DNA of 64,000 nucleotides from Serratia odorifera (GCF_900635445.1 NZ_LR134117.1:2728001-2792000); one strand, 5' to 3'. Numbered from the stretch's first letter, positions 53,020 through 62,283 are shown. A program made the numbers and translations. Notes: generated by a model from the sequence alone, not told the origin.

Positions 53020-53100
53020 TATCCGTTGTCTTTCAAGCGCTAGCGTCATTGGCGGCAGCTTGAACTCCAGAGGATAGCGCTGAGTAAGAGGAAGGAAATA

Positions 53101-53301
53101 ATGGCACTGAAGTGGACCGATAGCCGGGAAATCGGCGAAGCCCTGTATGACGCATATCCGGACACCGATCCGAAAACCGTGCGTTTTACCGACCTGCACC
53201 AGTGGATTTGCGATCTCGAAGAGTTTGACGACGATCCGCAGGCTTCCAACGAAAAAATACTGGAAGCGATCCTGCTGGTCTGGTTAGATGAAGCAGACTA
53301 G
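53101..53301 (+). CDS. iscX: Fe-S assembly protein IscX
   Basis: Small acidic protein (66 residues) that binds IscS and iron and modulates cysteine desulfurase. It is recognised by MALKWTDSREIGEALYDAYPD and the acidic C-terminus ILLVWLDEAD. It is the last gene of the isc operon; a terminator follows within 15 bases. Confidence 0.97.
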   Translation: MALKWTDSREIGEALYDAYPDTDPKTVRFTDLHQWICDLEEFDDDPQASNEKILEAILLVWLDEAD

Positions 53302-53314
53302 CGACTAATAGCGT

Positions 53315-53346
53315 AACGGGCTGCCATGGGCGGCCCGTTTATTTTG
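53315..53346 (+). terminator. Terminator of the isc operon
   Basis: ACGGGCTGCC and GGCGGCCCGT (one G-U pair) with a 3-base loop, followed by TTTATTTT. Confidence 0.85.
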
Positions 53347-53514
53347 TATCCGACTAATAAGAACGCATATACCCTACATAATTCGTGTGGCAGGAAGACG
53401 GCAAGGGAAGAAATCCCGATCAACTTCCATCGGCAAGTGATCCGGGTGACTGAGCGCAGTCAACACACCTGTCACGTGAAGTATGACGCGTATAAAGCAT
53501 ATACGGAGTAGGCG

Positions 53515-54810
53515 ATGACAACTGAAACTATGCACATTACCCTGTCCCACGCCCCTGCTGACGCGCGCTGGGGAGAAAAGGCGCTGCTGAGCACCAACAG
53601 CGAAGGCATGACTATCCATCTGAGCGGCGCAGCCGAACTGAACGCCATCCAGCGTGCGGCGCGCAAAATTGACGGCCAGGGCGTGAAGCGCGTCAAACTG
53701 TCCGGCGACGGTTGGGGGCTGGAGCAAAGCTGGGCATTCTGGCAAGGATTTCGCGGCCCGAAAGGTCAGCGCAGCGTGGAGTGGGCGGAACTGTCGCCGG
53801 CCGATCGCAACGAACTGGATCTGCGGCTGAAAATCATCGACTGGGTACGCGACACCATCAACATGCCGGCAGAGAATCTGGGGCCGGAGCAATTGGCGAC
53901 CCGTGCCGTCGACCTGCTGTGCGACGTCGGTTGCGATGCCGTCAGCTATCGCATCACCAAAGGCGAAGATCTGCGTGAGCAGAACTATCACGGCATTCAC
54001 ACCGTTGGCCGCGGTTCCGAGCGCCCGCCGGTACTGCTGGCGCTGGACTACAACCCGACCGGCAATCCGGACGCGCCGGTATTCGCCTGTCTGGTGGGCA
54101 AGGGCATCACCTTTGATACTGGCGGTTACAGCCTGAAGCAAAGCGCGTTTATGGATTCGATGAAATCCGATATGGGCGGCGCAGCCACCGTGACTGGCGC
54201 GCTGGCGCTGGCCGTGGCGCGTGGGCTTGATAAGCGGGTGAAACTGTATCTGTGCTGCGCCGACAATATGGTCAGCGGTAATGCCTTCAAGCTGGGCGAT
54301 ATCATTCATTATCGCAATGGCAAAACCGTTGAAGTGATGAATACCGATGCCGAAGGGCGTCTGGTGCTGGCCGACGGCCTGATCGACGCTTCACAACAGA
54401 ATCCGACGCTGATCGTCGATTGCGCGACGCTGACCGGTGCGGCGAAAACCGCGCTGGGTAATGACTACCACGCGTTGTTCAGCTTTGACGACGCGTTGGC
54501 CCAAGAACTGCTGACCAGCGCCGAGGCTGAACACGAGCCGTTCTGGCGCCTGCCGCTGGCCGAATTCCACCGCAGCCAGTTGCCGTCTAACTTCGCCGAA
54601 TTGAACAACGTGGCCGGTGCGGCGTACAGCGCCGGTGCCAGCACTGCCGCCGCTTTCCTGTCGCACTTTGTTCAGCATTATCAGCAGGGCTGGCTGCACA
54701 TCGACTGTTCTGCTACCTACCGTAAAGGTGCGGTGGATCAGTGGTCGGCCGGTGCCACCGGGCTGGGTGTGCGCACCGTTGCCAACCTGTTGTTGAGTAA
54801 AGCCAAATAA
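53515..54810 (+). CDS. pepB: Peptidase B (aminopeptidase M17)
   Basis: Cytosolic metalloaminopeptidase of the leucyl aminopeptidase family. It is 431 residues (E. coli 427). The catalytic C-terminal domain has VGKGITFDTGGYSLK, the metal-binding signature NTDAEGRLVLADGL, and CATLTGAAKTALG. It follows the isc operon but after a strong terminator, so it has its own promoter in the 213-bp gap; that promoter is not obvious. Confidence 0.97.
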   Translation: MTTETMHITLSHAPADARWGEKALLSTNSEGMTIHLSGAAELNAIQRAARKIDGQGVKRVKLSGDGWGLEQSWAFWQGFRGPKGQRSVEWAELSPADRNELDLRLKIIDWVRDTINMPAENLGPEQLATRAVDLLCDVGCDAVSYRITKGEDLREQNYHGIHTVGRGSERPPVLLALDYNPTGNPDAPVFACLVGKGITFDTGGYSLKQSAFMDSMKSDMGGAATVTGALALAVARGLDKRVKLYLCCADNMVSGNAFKLGDIIHYRNGKTVEVMNTDAEGRLVLADGLIDASQQNPTLIVDCATLTGAAKTALGNDYHALFSFDDALAQELLTSAEAEHEPFWRLPLAEFHRSQLPSNFAELNNVAGAAYSAGASTAAAFLSHFVQHYQQGWLHIDCSATYRKGAVDQWSAGATGLGVRTVANLLLSKAK

Positions 54811-54833
54811 CGTTGGTTGAGAATCAATACGCC

Positions 54834-54858
54834 AAGGGTTCAGCATGCTGAGCCCTTT
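54834..54858 (+). terminator. Terminator-like hairpin after pepB
   Basis: AAGGGTTCAGC and GCTGAGCCCTT pair with one G-U; only a short T-stretch follows. It could end pepB or partly attenuate sseB. Confidence 0.6.
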
Positions 54859-54874
54859 ATCATTGGAGTAGACA

Positions 54875-55705
54875 ATGAGTTCCCATCATCACGATGCCGT
54901 GGCCGGCGAAAACGAACTCGAACGGCTGCTGAAACTGGCGGTAAGCGAACCGGCGCATCGGCCGTCCTTTTTCCGCGAACTGCTGGATTCGACGATTTAT
55001 ATTCTCGGCGACAGCGAGCAGGTGCAGCAGGAAGGCGAGATTGCCCTGAATGCCGACACGCCGGTGAATATCCAGCATTGGGAAAAGCAGGACGGCAGCA
55101 GCATTGTGCCGTTCTTCTCTTCGCTTGCCACGCTGCAAAAGGCGGTAGAAGGCCAGCAGCCGTTTATCGCCATGCCGGCGCGCGTGCTGTTCGAAATTAC
55201 CCAGGGCGCCGAGCTGTTCCTTAATCCGAAGGCGGAGTACGGCAAAGAGTTCTACCCGGAAGAAGTGGCGACGCTGTTGGCAACCGGTGGCGTGGTCAAG
55301 CCGGTGGAGCACTACGTCGACAAAGACAGCCAGATCCTGCTTGGACAACCGGACGATTACCCGGCGGCGATGGTGGATGCGTTAACCACGCTGTTCAGCC
55401 AGCGCAAGCCGGTGCGACGGGCATTTCTGGCGTTGATGCACGACCGCGCCGTTGATGAAAAGCCCAATCTGCTGGTGGGGCTGGAGGTCGATGGCGAACC
55501 GGCGGCGATTGAGGCGCTGATCCAGGAGGCCGGCAGCGTCGCCAGCGAAACCTTGCCGGCAGATGAACCGGTGGATTTCTGCCTGGTGTCGGAGCAGGAG
55601 CGCGGCGTAAGCCATTATCTGATAACGCACACTCAGCCGTTCTATCAACGTCGCTGGGGCAGTTGGCTGCGTAATATCATTCCTTCTACCGATAAGACGC
55701 CGTAG
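54875..55705 (+). CDS. sseB: Enhanced serine sensitivity protein SseB
   Basis: SseB-family protein, 276 residues (E. coli 258). Overexpression in E. coli raises serine sensitivity; the molecular function is unknown. It has two SseB domains: N-terminal (about 12-130, starting NELERLLKLAV) and C-terminal (about 140-270). A GGAG ribosome site stands 7 bases before the ATG. In E. coli it is followed by sseA, yfhM and pbpC; here ndk follows directly. Confidence 0.92.
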   Translation: MSSHHHDAVAGENELERLLKLAVSEPAHRPSFFRELLDSTIYILGDSEQVQQEGEIALNADTPVNIQHWEKQDGSSIVPFFSSLATLQKAVEGQQPFIAMPARVLFEITQGAELFLNPKAEYGKEFYPEEVATLLATGGVVKPVEHYVDKDSQILLGQPDDYPAAMVDALTTLFSQRKPVRRAFLALMHDRAVDEKPNLLVGLEVDGEPAAIEALIQEAGSVASETLPADEPVDFCLVSEQERGVSHYLITHTQPFYQRRWGSWLRNIIPSTDKTP

Positions 55706-55831
55706 CGCTGGCCGATCGCCGTCGACGGTATCAGACGTACCGCGCTGGGAATGCGCGGGTTTCTTGCGCAATGGGTCATATTTTTTTAATAAAATGTTGA
55801 TTTTCCCGTAGGCAAGCGTTAACAGCACACA

Positions 55832-55837
55832 TATAAT
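55832..55837 (+). promoter_or_regulatory. Probable -10 element of ndk
   Basis: Consensus TATAAT 71 bp before the ndk ATG; no good -35 is found at 16-18 bp, so an activator or another element may help. Confidence 0.4.
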
Positions 55838-55908
55838 CTGCGCCACTTGAGAAAGCCGGCACGCTATATTTTAGTCCGGCTTATATTGGAAGTTAGACAG
55901 AGGCCATC

Positions 55909-56334
55909 ATGACCGTAGAACGTACCTTTTCCATCGTTAAACCAAACTCCGTAGCAAACAACGACATCGGCGCTATCTACGCGCGTTTCGAGCGTGCGGG
56001 CTTCAAGATCATCGCTGCAAAAATGCTGAAACTGACTCGCGAGCAAGCTGAAGGCTTCTACGCCGAGCACAAAGGCCGCCCATTCTTTGACGGTCTGGTT
56101 GAGTTTATGACTTCTGGTCCAATCATGGTTCAGGTTCTGGAAGCGGAAAACGCCATCCAGCGCAACCGTGACATCATGGGCGCAACCAACCCGGACAACG
56201 CGCTGGCCGGTACTCTGCGTGCCGACTATGCTGACAGCTTTACCGCCAACGCGGTGCACGGTTCTGATTCTGCGGAATCTGCTGCGCGTGAAATCGCTTA
56301 TTTCTTCAACGAAAGCGAAATCTGCGCACGCTAA
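55909..56334 (+). CDS. ndk: Nucleoside diphosphate kinase
   Basis: Balances NTP and dNTP pools by phosphate transfer through a phosphohistidine. It is 141 residues. The catalytic His117 lies in NAVHGSDS, and the N-terminal FSIVKPNSV is the kinase start. Codon use is strongly biased to common codons, as expected for a highly expressed gene. It is monocistronic between sseB and rlmN. Confidence 0.98.
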   Translation: MTVERTFSIVKPNSVANNDIGAIYARFERAGFKIIAAKMLKLTREQAEGFYAEHKGRPFFDGLVEFMTSGPIMVQVLEAENAIQRNRDIMGATNPDNALAGTLRADYADSFTANAVHGSDSAESAAREIAYFFNESEICAR

Positions 56335-56345
56335 TCCGGGTGGTC

Positions 56346-56379
56346 TTTCACGCAGTAGCCGCTTGGCTACCGCGTGAAA
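56346..56379 (+). terminator. Hairpin after ndk (terminator candidate)
   Basis: TTTCACGC-A-GTAGCC, loop GCTT, GGCTAC-C-GCGTGAAA: 14 pairs with one A-C mismatch, 11 bases after the ndk stop. The U-tail is poor (ATCATT), so it may mainly protect the ndk mRNA. Confidence 0.5.
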
Positions 56380-56492
56380 TCATTGGGTATTATGCGTTCA
56401 GGTTTGCATGGCGCAGGTACGCATTCACCGGCTGAAACAATAAAAATGCCCTGAATGCCTTCCAGCCATGGAAAGCCGCTACTAAAATTTGT

Positions 56493-56534
56493 ACAATGCC
56501 GCGCCCCTGATGAGACGACTTGTCAGGGGCGCGC
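56493..56534 (+). promoter_or_regulatory. Probable rlmN promoter -10 and 5' stem-loop
   Basis: TGTACAAT is an extended -10-like element. The predicted start falls at the base of an 11-bp hairpin CGCGCCCCTGA/TCAGGGGCGCG (56501-56534), which is followed by CTTTTA and may stabilise or attenuate the rlmN leader. Confidence 0.45.
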
Positions 56535-56688
56535 TTTTACCCTGTGTCTTTCTCGCCGCCGCATCGTTGGCCGCTGCGTGAAAACCAGTGGGCATCGTGC
56601 CGTCAGCCTGAATTTTAGCGGGCTGAGTGCACAACTTACTTTCCATTCTTTAGCGCCATAACGTGTAATAACGAGGCCAGAGATCATT

Positions 56689-57885
56689 ATGTTAGAACCC
56701 ATCACGTCCGAGCACATCGTGTCTGAAAATAATTCGCTGACTACTCAATCCGTTAAAACGGAACAACCGGCTACGGCCAAAATTAACCTGCTGGATCTGA
56801 ACCGCCAGCAGCTGCGCGAGTTTTTTGCCGAACTGGGTGAAAAACCGTTCCGCGCCGATCAGGTGATGAAGTGGATGTATCACTATTGCTGCGACGATTT
56901 TGAGCAGATGACCGATATCAACAAGGTCCTGCGCAACAAGCTGCAGAGCATTGCCGAAATTCGTGCGCCGGAAGTGGCCGAAGAGCAGCGTTCAGCCGAT
57001 GGCACCATCAAGTGGGCGATCAAGGTGGGCGATCAGCAGGTCGAAACCGTGTATATCCCGGAAGCCGACCGCGCGACCCTGTGCGTATCCTCTCAGGTAG
57101 GTTGCGCGCTGGAATGCAAATTCTGTTCGACGGCGCAGCAAGGCTTCAACCGCAACCTGCGGGTGTCGGAAATTATCGGTCAGGTCTGGCGTGCGGCAAA
57201 AATCATCGGCGCACAGAAGGTGACCGGCCAGCGTCCGATCACCAACGTGGTGATGATGGGCATGGGCGAGCCTCTGCTCAACCTGAACAACGTAGTGCCG
57301 GCGATGGAAATCATGCTGGACGATTTTGGTTTCGGTCTGTCGAAGCGCCGCGTCACGCTGTCTACCTCCGGCGTGGTGCCGGCGCTGGACAAGCTGGGCG
57401 ACATGATAGACGTCGCGCTGGCGATCTCGCTGCACGCGCCAAACGACACCATCCGCGACGAGATCGTGCCGATCAACCGCAAATACAACATCGAAACCTT
57501 CCTGTCCTCGGTGCGCCGCTATCTGGAAAAATCCAACGCCAATCAGGGGCGGGTGACGGTGGAATATGTCATGCTTGATCACATCAACGACAGCACCGAC
57601 GACGCGCATCAGTTGGCGGAAGTGCTGAAGGATACGCCGTGCAAGATCAACCTGATCCCCTGGAACCCGTTCCCGGGCGCACCCTACGGCCGCAGCTCCA
57701 ACAGCCGCGTCGATCGTTTTTCCAAAGTGTTGATGGAATACGGCTTTACGACTATTGTTCGTAAAACCCGTGGCGATGATATCGATGCCGCCTGCGGGCA
57801 GTTGGCGGGAGAAGTGATCGACCGTACCAAGCGTACCCTGAAAAAGAAAATGGCCGGGGAACCTATCAACGTGCGGGCGGTCTGA
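56689..57885 (+). CDS. rlmN: Dual-specificity 23S rRNA/tRNA methyltransferase RlmN
   Basis: Radical SAM enzyme that makes m2A2503 in 23S rRNA and m2A37 in tRNAs. It is 398 residues, about 14 more than E. coli at the N-terminus. The cluster motif C-x3-C-x2-C is at Cys139, Cys143 and Cys146. The other conserved parts are MGMGEPLLN, STSGVVPALD and the C-terminal GDDIDAACGQL, with the methyl-carrying Cys. It is followed by pilW after about 90 bp in the conserved rlmN-pilW-rodZ-ispG-hisS cluster. Confidence 0.97.
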   Translation: MLEPITSEHIVSENNSLTTQSVKTEQPATAKINLLDLNRQQLREFFAELGEKPFRADQVMKWMYHYCCDDFEQMTDINKVLRNKLQSIAEIRAPEVAEEQRSADGTIKWAIKVGDQQVETVYIPEADRATLCVSSQVGCALECKFCSTAQQGFNRNLRVSEIIGQVWRAAKIIGAQKVTGQRPITNVVMMGMGEPLLNLNNVVPAMEIMLDDFGFGLSKRRVTLSTSGVVPALDKLGDMIDVALAISLHAPNDTIRDEIVPINRKYNIETFLSSVRRYLEKSNANQGRVTVEYVMLDHINDSTDDAHQLAEVLKDTPCKINLIPWNPFPGAPYGRSSNSRVDRFSKVLMEYGFTTIVRKTRGDDIDAACGQLAGEVIDRTKRTLKKKMAGEPINVRAV

Positions 57886-57975
57886 GTCCCATAGGGTGAT
57901 TTCTGTTAACTAACAGCCTGTTATGTGAGCATTACCTCCTCCGGCCGTCGGCTAACGCCGGATAAGGACATACCG

Positions 57976-58728
57976 TTGAGCATGAAGCTGACCGCATGGG
58001 GATTATTGCTGGCTGCTGGGCTGTTGGCCGGCTGTTCAGGGGCGGCGCCGGAAAACGGCGCGGCAACGGTAGCGGGGCAGACGCGTTTGCAACTGGGTCT
58101 TGCCTATTTGCAGCAGGGCGATTTGGACGCCGCGCAGCAGAATCTGCAAAAAGCGGCAAACGCGGCACCGCAGGATTACCGGACGCAGTTGGCCATGGCG
58201 TTGTATGAACAACGTGTGGGCGATAACAGCGCTGCCGAGCAGCGCTACCAGCGGGCACTGCAGCTGGCGCCCGGCAACGGTAGCGTGTTGAATAATTACG
58301 GTGCGTTTCTTTGCAGTTTAGGGCAGTATGTACCTGCACAACAGCGGTTTAGCGCGGCGGCATCGGCCCCTGACTACGGCCAGGTTGCCGACAGTCTAGA
58401 AAACGCCGGTTACTGCTTCCTGAGGGCGGGTCAGAACGATAAAGCGCGCAGGTTGTTAACGCGCGCGCTGAAGGCCGATCCGGATAAGGGCACGCCGCTG
58501 TTGGTTGAGGCAGAAAAGCAATTTGGAGCAGGGAAACGTGCGCAGTCGCAGCTTTTGTTAGATGTTTATCAGCACGTTCTGCCGGCCAGTGCCGACAGTT
58601 TATGGTTACAGATTCGTTTCGCCGCGTTAGCCGGCCGTCAGGATAGCGTTCAACGCTATGGCAGGCAGCTAGCGCGAAGTTTTCCACAATCCAAACAGCA
58701 CCAGCAGTTCTTAGCTAATGAATACTGA
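57976..58728 (+). CDS. pilW: Type IV pilus biogenesis/stability protein PilW (TPR lipoprotein)
   Basis: Lipoprotein with TPR repeats, of the PilW/PilF family that stabilises type IV pilus secretins elsewhere; no pilus genes are in this window. It has about 250 residues. The lipobox is LLAGC, with the Cys at about residue 20, and four or five TPR units follow (LGLAYLQQGDLDAAQQNLQKA is the first). The start is uncertain: AAGGA at 57964 is ideal for TTG 57976, while ATG 57982 follows two codons later. Its end overlaps rodZ by 11 bp. Confidence 0.88.
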   Translation: MSMKLTAWGLLLAAGLLAGCSGAAPENGAATVAGQTRLQLGLAYLQQGDLDAAQQNLQKAANAAPQDYRTQLAMALYEQRVGDNSAAEQRYQRALQLAPGNGSVLNNYGAFLCSLGQYVPAQQRFSAAASAPDYGQVADSLENAGYCFLRAGQNDKARRLLTRALKADPDKGTPLLVEAEKQFGAGKRAQSQLLLDVYQHVLPASADSLWLQIRFAALAGRQDSVQRYGRQLARSFPQSKQHQQFLANEY

Positions 58729-59710
58729 AGCCTCCCAAGATAAAACCGTATCCATGACGACAGGCCAGCGCCTGCGTCAAGCCCGCGAACAACTCGGGCT
58801 GAGCCAGCAGGCGGTGGCAGAACGCCTGTGTCTCAAAATGTCGACCGTGCGCGATATCGAAGAAGACAACCTTGCGGCCGATCTGGCTTCGACCTTCGCC
58901 CGTGGTTATATTCGCTCCTACGCCAAGCTGGTGCATTTGCCAGAGGATGAGCTGCTGCCGATACTGGCCAAGCAGGCGCCAATCAAGGCGGCCAAAGTGG
59001 CGCCGATGCAAAGCTTCTCGCTGGGCAAGCGCCGTAAAAAGCGCGATGGTTGGCTGATGAGCTTTACCTGGCTGATCCTGTTTGTGGTGATTGGCCTGAC
59101 CGGCGCCTGGTGGTGGCAAAACCACAAGGCGCAGCAGGACGAAATCGCCACCATGGCCGATCAGTCCTCTGCCCAGCTGTCTCAAAACAATGAAGGTCAA
59201 TCGGTACCGTTGATCGACAACAACGCCGAGAGCGGCAGCGTGCCGGTGGACGGCAACTCCGCTCCACTGGCGATCGATCCCGCGCCGGCGGTGCCAGCGA
59301 CGCCAACGGCGCCAGCGGCAACCGGCACCGATAACACGCAGCAACCGGCGGTGGTTTCACCAAGCCAGGCGAGTATTCCTGACGCGGCGCCGGCAGCCAA
59401 CGCACCGGCGGCAGATGCGCCGTTGCCAACCGCCGATGCCGGCGTGGCAGCGCCAGCAGCCGATCCTAACGCGCTGGTCATGGATTTTTCTGCCGATTGC
59501 TGGCTGCAGGTGACCGACGCCAGCGGCAAAACGCTGTTCAGCGGCACGCAAAAAAGCGGTGGCAAGCTGAACCTGACCGGCACAGCGCCTTACAAACTGA
59601 CCATTGGCGCGCCGGCTGCAGTACAGATTCAATATCAAGGTAAACCGGTCGATCTAAGCCGGTTTGTTAAGTCAAACCGTGTTGCTCGTCTGACCGTTGC
59701 CGCGCAGTAA
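58718..59710 (+). CDS. rodZ: Cytoskeleton protein RodZ
   Basis: Links MreB to the elongation machinery and keeps rod shape. It is 330 residues (E. coli 337). The N-terminal Cro/CI-type helix-turn-helix covers about 16-80 (LRQAREQLGLSQQAVAERL). A basic juxtamembrane stretch KRRKKRD is followed by one membrane helix at about 114-133. The periplasmic part is a Pro/Ala-rich linker and a C-terminal beta domain (FSADCWLQVTDASGKTLFSG). Its start lies inside pilW. Confidence 0.95.
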   Translation: MNTEASQDKTVSMTTGQRLRQAREQLGLSQQAVAERLCLKMSTVRDIEEDNLAADLASTFARGYIRSYAKLVHLPEDELLPILAKQAPIKAAKVAPMQSFSLGKRRKKRDGWLMSFTWLILFVVIGLTGAWWWQNHKAQQDEIATMADQSSAQLSQNNEGQSVPLIDNNAESGSVPVDGNSAPLAIDPAPAVPATPTAPAATGTDNTQQPAVVSPSQASIPDAAPAANAPAADAPLPTADAGVAAPAADPNALVMDFSADCWLQVTDASGKTLFSGTQKSGGKLNLTGTAPYKLTIGAPAAVQIQYQGKPVDLSRFVKSNRVARLTVAAQ

Positions 59711-59757
59711 TTGCGCGGCTGGTGTCTTTGCGCATGAGCAGCAATGGAGAGTAAGTG

Positions 59758-60879
59758 ATGCATAACCAAGCACCCATAACCCGTCGCAAATCTACACGCA
59801 TTTACGTCGGCAAGGTGCCAATTGGCGATGGCGCACCGATTGCCGTGCAATCGATGACCAACACCCGTACCACCGACGTAGAAGCCACGGTTAATCAGAT
59901 CAGGGCGCTGGAACGCGTCGGCGTCGATATCGTGCGAGTTTCCGTCCCTACCATGGATGCCGCCGAGGCGTTCAAGCTGATCAAGCAGCAGGTCAATGTA
60001 CCGCTGGTTGCCGACATCCATTTTGATTACCGCATTGCCTTGCAGGTCGCCGAATACGGCGTTGACTGCCTGCGCATCAACCCCGGCAATATCGGCAACG
60101 AATCGCGTATCCGCTCGGTAGTGGATTGCGCGCGTGATAAAAACATCCCGATCCGCATTGGCGTCAACGGCGGCTCGCTGGAAAAAGACCTGCAGGAAAA
60201 ATACGGTGAGCCGACGCCGGAAGCGTTACTCGAATCGGCAATGCGCCACGTGGACATCCTCGACCGCTTGAACTTTGACCAGTTCAAGGTCAGCGTCAAG
60301 GCGTCCGACGTGTTCCTGGCAGTACAATCCTACCGTTTGCTGGCATCGCGTATCGACCAGCCGCTGCACCTCGGCATTACCGAAGCCGGCGGCGCACGCA
60401 GTGGATCGGTCAAGTCGGCGATCGGCCTCGGTCTGCTGCTGTCGGAAGGCATCGGCGATACGCTGCGTATTTCGTTGGCGGCGGATCCGGTCGAAGAAGT
60501 GAAAGTTGGCTTCGATATTCTGAAGTCGCTGCGCATTCGCGCTCGCGGTATCAACTTCATTGCCTGTCCGACCTGTTCCCGCCAGGAATTTGACGTGATC
60601 GGTACGGTGAACGCACTGGAACAACGTCTCGAAGACATCATCACCCCGATGGATGTGTCCATTATCGGTTGTGTGGTGAATGGTCCGGGCGAAGCGCTGG
60701 TTTCGACCATGGGCGTTACCGGTGGCCATAAGAAAAGCGGCTTCTATGAAGACGGTGTGCGCCAGAAAGAACGCTTTGATAACGAGCAGATGATCGATCA
60801 GCTGGAAGCGAAGATTCGCGCCAAGGCGGCGATGATGGATCAAGGCAATCGCATCAGCGTCAATCTGCTGGAAAAATAA
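59758..60879 (+). CDS. ispG: 4-hydroxy-3-methylbut-2-en-1-yl diphosphate synthase (flavodoxin)
   Basis: Makes HMBPP from MEcPP in the MEP isoprenoid pathway, using a [4Fe-4S] cluster. It is 373 residues from ATG at 59758 (MHNQAPI, as in E. coli); the GTG just before it is in frame but less likely. TIM-barrel part about 1-260; the cluster ligands are in CPTCSRQEF and GCVVNGPGEA. It follows rodZ by 47 bp. Essential in relatives. Confidence 0.97.
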   Translation: MHNQAPITRRKSTRIYVGKVPIGDGAPIAVQSMTNTRTTDVEATVNQIRALERVGVDIVRVSVPTMDAAEAFKLIKQQVNVPLVADIHFDYRIALQVAEYGVDCLRINPGNIGNESRIRSVVDCARDKNIPIRIGVNGGSLEKDLQEKYGEPTPEALLESAMRHVDILDRLNFDQFKVSVKASDVFLAVQSYRLLASRIDQPLHLGITEAGGARSGSVKSAIGLGLLLSEGIGDTLRISLAADPVEEVKVGFDILKSLRIRARGINFIACPTCSRQEFDVIGTVNALEQRLEDIITPMDVSIIGCVVNGPGEALVSTMGVTGGHKKSGFYEDGVRQKERFDNEQMIDQLEAKIRAKAAMMDQGNRISVNLLEK

Positions 60880-60893
60880 GCATTATAGGTAGG

Positions 60894-60912
60894 GCGGGCC
60901 TGTTTGGCCCGC
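60894..60912 (+). terminator. Hairpin after ispG
   Basis: GCGGGCC, loop TGTTT, GGCCCGC. Stable 7-bp stem without U-run; hisS has its own promoter after it, so partial termination is plausible. Confidence 0.45.
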
Positions 60913-60941
60913 TCACTCATGAACCCAGGGGCGCTTCCACG

Positions 60942-60971
60942 TTGAACAGCGTAGGGTAAAGTCCCTATAAT
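60942..60971 (+). promoter_or_regulatory. Sigma-70 promoter of hisS
   Basis: TTGAAC, 18-bp spacer, TATAAT (60966-60971), 37 bp before the hisS start codon. A strong match. Confidence 0.8.
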
Positions 60972-61008
60972 CGGGTTCATTTTTATATAAAACGGACAGA
61001 GAACTCAC

Positions 61009-62283
61009 GTGGCAAAGAACATTCAAGCCATTCGCGGCATGAACGACTACCTGCCGGAAGATACGGCATTATGGCAGCGTATTGAAGGCACCCTGAAACA
61101 GGTGCTGGGCAGCTACGGTTACAGCGAAATCCGGTTGCCGATTGTAGAGCAGACCCCGTTATTCAAACGCGCGATCGGTGAGGTTACCGACGTCGTGGAA
61201 AAAGAGATGTATACCTTCGATGACCGCAACGGTGAAAGCCTGACGTTGCGCCCGGAAGGCACCGCGGGCTGCGTGCGCGCCGGCATCGAACACGGTCTGC
61301 TGTACAATCAGGAACAGCGTCTGTGGTACATCGGCCCGATGTTCCGTTACGAGCGTCCGCAAAAGGGCCGCTATCGCCAGTTCCATCAGCTGGGTGCCGA
61401 GGTATTCGGCCTGCAGGGCCCGGACGTTGACGCCGAGCTGATCCTGCTGACCGCCCGTTGGTGGAAAGCGCTGGGTATCGCCGAACACGTCAAGCTTGAA
61501 CTGAACTCCATCGGTTCGCTGGAGGCGCGCGCCAACTACCGTGACGCGCTGGTGGCGTTCCTCGAACAGCACGTCGAACTGCTGGACGATGATTGCAAGC
61601 GCCGCATGTACAGCAACCCGCTACGGGTGCTGGATTCGAAGAATCCGCAGGTACAGGCGTTACTGAACGACGCGCCGCGGCTGTCCGAATACCTGGATGC
61701 CGATTCCAAAGCCCACTTCGACGGCCTGTGTGAACTTTTAACGCTGGCGGGTATCCCATATACCATCAATGAGCGACTGGTGCGCGGTCTGGATTATTAC
61801 AACCGTACGGTGTTTGAGTGGGTTACTTCCAGTCTGGGTGCGCAGGGCACCGTCTGTGCAGGCGGTCGTTACGACGGCCTGGTAGAACAGCTGGGCGGCC
61901 GTGCCACGCCGGCGGTGGGCTTCGCGATGGGGTTGGAGCGTCTGGTACTGCTGGTGCAGGCGGTTAACCCGGACTTCAAGGCGCCGGCGACCATTGATAT
62001 TTACGTGATTTCTTCTGGTGCCGGCACGCAGAGCGCGGCAATGCGTCTGGCTGAAGCGGTGCGTGACGCCGCGCCACAGCTGAAATTAATGACTAACTAC
62101 GGCGGCGGCAACTTTAAAAAGCAGATCACCCGGGCGGACAAGTGGGGCGCGCGCGTCGCCTTGATCCTGGGCGAAAACGAAGTCGCGGCACAGCAGGTGG
62201 TGGTGAAGGACCTGCGCAGTGGTGAACAAGAAACGCTGGCGCAAAGCGAACTCGCGGCGCGTCTGGCTTTGATGTTAGGTTAA
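61009..62283 (+). CDS. hisS: Histidyl-tRNA synthetase
   Basis: Charges tRNA-His. It is 424 residues, as in E. coli, and starts with GTG (family start MAKNIQAIRGMNDYLP). Class II motif 2 is RYERPQKGRYRQFHQLG, the His-specific motifs are LVRGLDYYNRTVFEW and GRYDGLVEQLGG, and motif 3 is GFAMGLERL. The C-terminal anticodon-binding domain starts near residue 330. It is followed by yfgM after 13 bp. Confidence 0.98.
   Translation: MAKNIQAIRGMNDYLPEDTALWQRIEGTLKQVLGSYGYSEIRLPIVEQTPLFKRAIGEVTDVVEKEMYTFDDRNGESLTLRPEGTAGCVRAGIEHGLLYNQEQRLWYIGPMFRYERPQKGRYRQFHQLGAEVFGLQGPDVDAELILLTARWWKALGIAEHVKLELNSIGSLEARANYRDALVAFLEQHVELLDDDCKRRMYSNPLRVLDSKNPQVQALLNDAPRLSEYLDADSKAHFDGLCELLTLAGIPYTINERLVRGLDYYNRTVFEWVTSSLGAQGTVCAGGRYDGLVEQLGGRATPAVGFAMGLERLVLLVQAVNPDFKAPATIDIYVISSGAGTQSAAMRLAEAVRDAAPQLKLMTNYGGGNFKKQITRADKWGARVALILGENEVAAQQVVVKDLRSGEQETLAQSELAARLALMLG

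Larger units (their letters stand above)
56335..56688. other. Structured intergenic region ndk-rlmN (354 bp)
   Basis: No gene was recognised. It has a 34-base hairpin right after ndk (56346-56379), an extended -10 (TGTACAAT, hexamer at 56493-56498), a second strong hairpin at 56501-56534 that would lie at the very 5' end of the resulting RNA, and about 150 bases of leader before rlmN. Confidence 0.55.

Noticed and set aside
56508..56530. Hammerhead ribozyme core (CTGATGAG ... GTC)
   Set aside because: The second conserved core segment GAAA is missing and the sequence is explained by a plain hairpin.
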